Shown here: positions 23,157 to 23,469 of the stretch, piece after piece
How the letters are laid out: each line of letters begins with the position of its first letter
Numbering within the stretch: the first letter of the stretch is position 1
Assembly (NCBI GenBank): GCA_001780825.1
Contig: MFIX01000220.1
Location: forward strand, 1 to 23,469
Reading direction: 5' to 3'
Source: Candidatus Glassbacteria bacterium RIFCSPLOWO2_12_FULL_58_11
GTDB lineage: Bacteria; Gemmatimonadota; Glassbacteria; GWA2-58-10
DNA: 23,469 bases
The notes under the pieces: generated by a model
The model's input: only the letters and a program-made list of their open reading frames with translations
Databases searched by the model: none
What the model was told of the DNA's origin: nothing
Program-made: the position numbers and the translations under genes

Positions 23157-23469
23157 TTTATCACCTCCAGTACCTTGGAGTAGGGGCGGTCGAAAACCAG
23201 CTTGAATCTCTGCGGCGCCTTCTGAATCGCCGGAATGAGATAGCGCCCCGTGGTGCCGCTCACCGCATCGAGTACAACGTAGTCCGTGGCCGAGATCAGG
23301 GAGAGGACCGAATCGGCGTTAGAGGAAAAAGGATAGATATAGACCTTGCGGCCGCTGACCAGGTAGAACACCCCCGGCTTGCGTACCGTCACCACGCTCT
23401 TGTCCGGGGTATTGTCGCGGATCCATTCCGCGGCCTCCAATAACTGGCGCCAGCTGACCGGGTAGCCGG
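23153..23469 (-). CDS. C-terminal end of an unidentified protein, probably a membrane glycosyltransferase (5' end outside window)
   Basis: The frame is open from the window edge to a TGA at 23153, giving about 104 residues of the C-terminus. AAEWIRDNTPDKSVVTVRKPGVFYLVSG resembles the soluble C-terminal domain of ArnT/PMT-type (GT-C) membrane transferases, where a helix with WIRDNTP is followed by a strand and a YLVSGR-like turn. No membrane segment remains in the visible part, so the family is inferred. The stop overlaps the start of the GT4 gene by four bases, so it belongs to the same operon. The internal TTG at 23440 is not a start. Confidence 0.7.
   Translation of the reverse strand, partial: GYPVSWRQLLEAAEWIRDNTPDKSVVTVRKPGVFYLVSGRKVYIYPFSSNADSVLSLISATDYVVLDAVSGTTGRYLIPAIQKAPQRFKLVFDRPYSKVLEVIK

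Overview
This 23.5 kb window is GC-rich and fully co-oriented: every gene I can support lies on the minus strand, so the reading order runs from the right edge to the left. The organism looks like a diderm (Gram-negative) bacterium. It has a lipoprotein with a clear lipobox, an outer-membrane beta-barrel protein ending in phenylalanine, and a surface-polysaccharide locus. TTG and GTG starts are common, and several promoters resemble sigma70 (TTGAC-type) sites. The genome probably belongs to a poorly cultivated lineage, but I cannot name the phylum from sequence alone.

Right block (15098-23469), surface polysaccharide assembly: the C-terminal end of a hydrophobic-type protein (cut by the window edge), a GT4 glycosyltransferase, GDP-mannose 4,6-dehydratase (gmd), a YfhO-family membrane protein, an LPG-synthase-type flippase-like membrane protein, a DPM1-like GT2 polyprenyl-phosphate sugar synthase, and a WbaP/WcaJ-type initiating sugar-phosphate transferase. 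Together they suggest lipid-linked glycan initiation, provision of polyprenyl-phosphate sugars, and membrane glycosylation with a GDP-6-deoxysugar.

Middle block (10645-15097): a 446 bp intergenic region holding a GC-rich three-hairpin cloverleaf and a good promoter. It is followed by a SAM methyltransferase, a broken DnaQ-type exonuclease gene, an SH3b plus beta-barrel envelope protein, and a small lipoprotein.

Core block (1670-10644): a fused radical SAM/DUF2344 protein, RNase G (rng), ribosomal proteins L21 (with a long Lys/Ala tail) and L27, then after a terminator and a fresh promoter folB-folK-panC and a protein with two Hpt-like helical regions. The radical SAM gene has a promoter followed by an intrinsic terminator just before its start, which looks like transcription attenuation.

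Left edge (1-1539): the first 513 residues of a TMTC-like multi-pass glycosyltransferase with TPR repeats, running out of the window.

No tRNA, rRNA, CRISPR array, insertion sequence or phage gene was seen.
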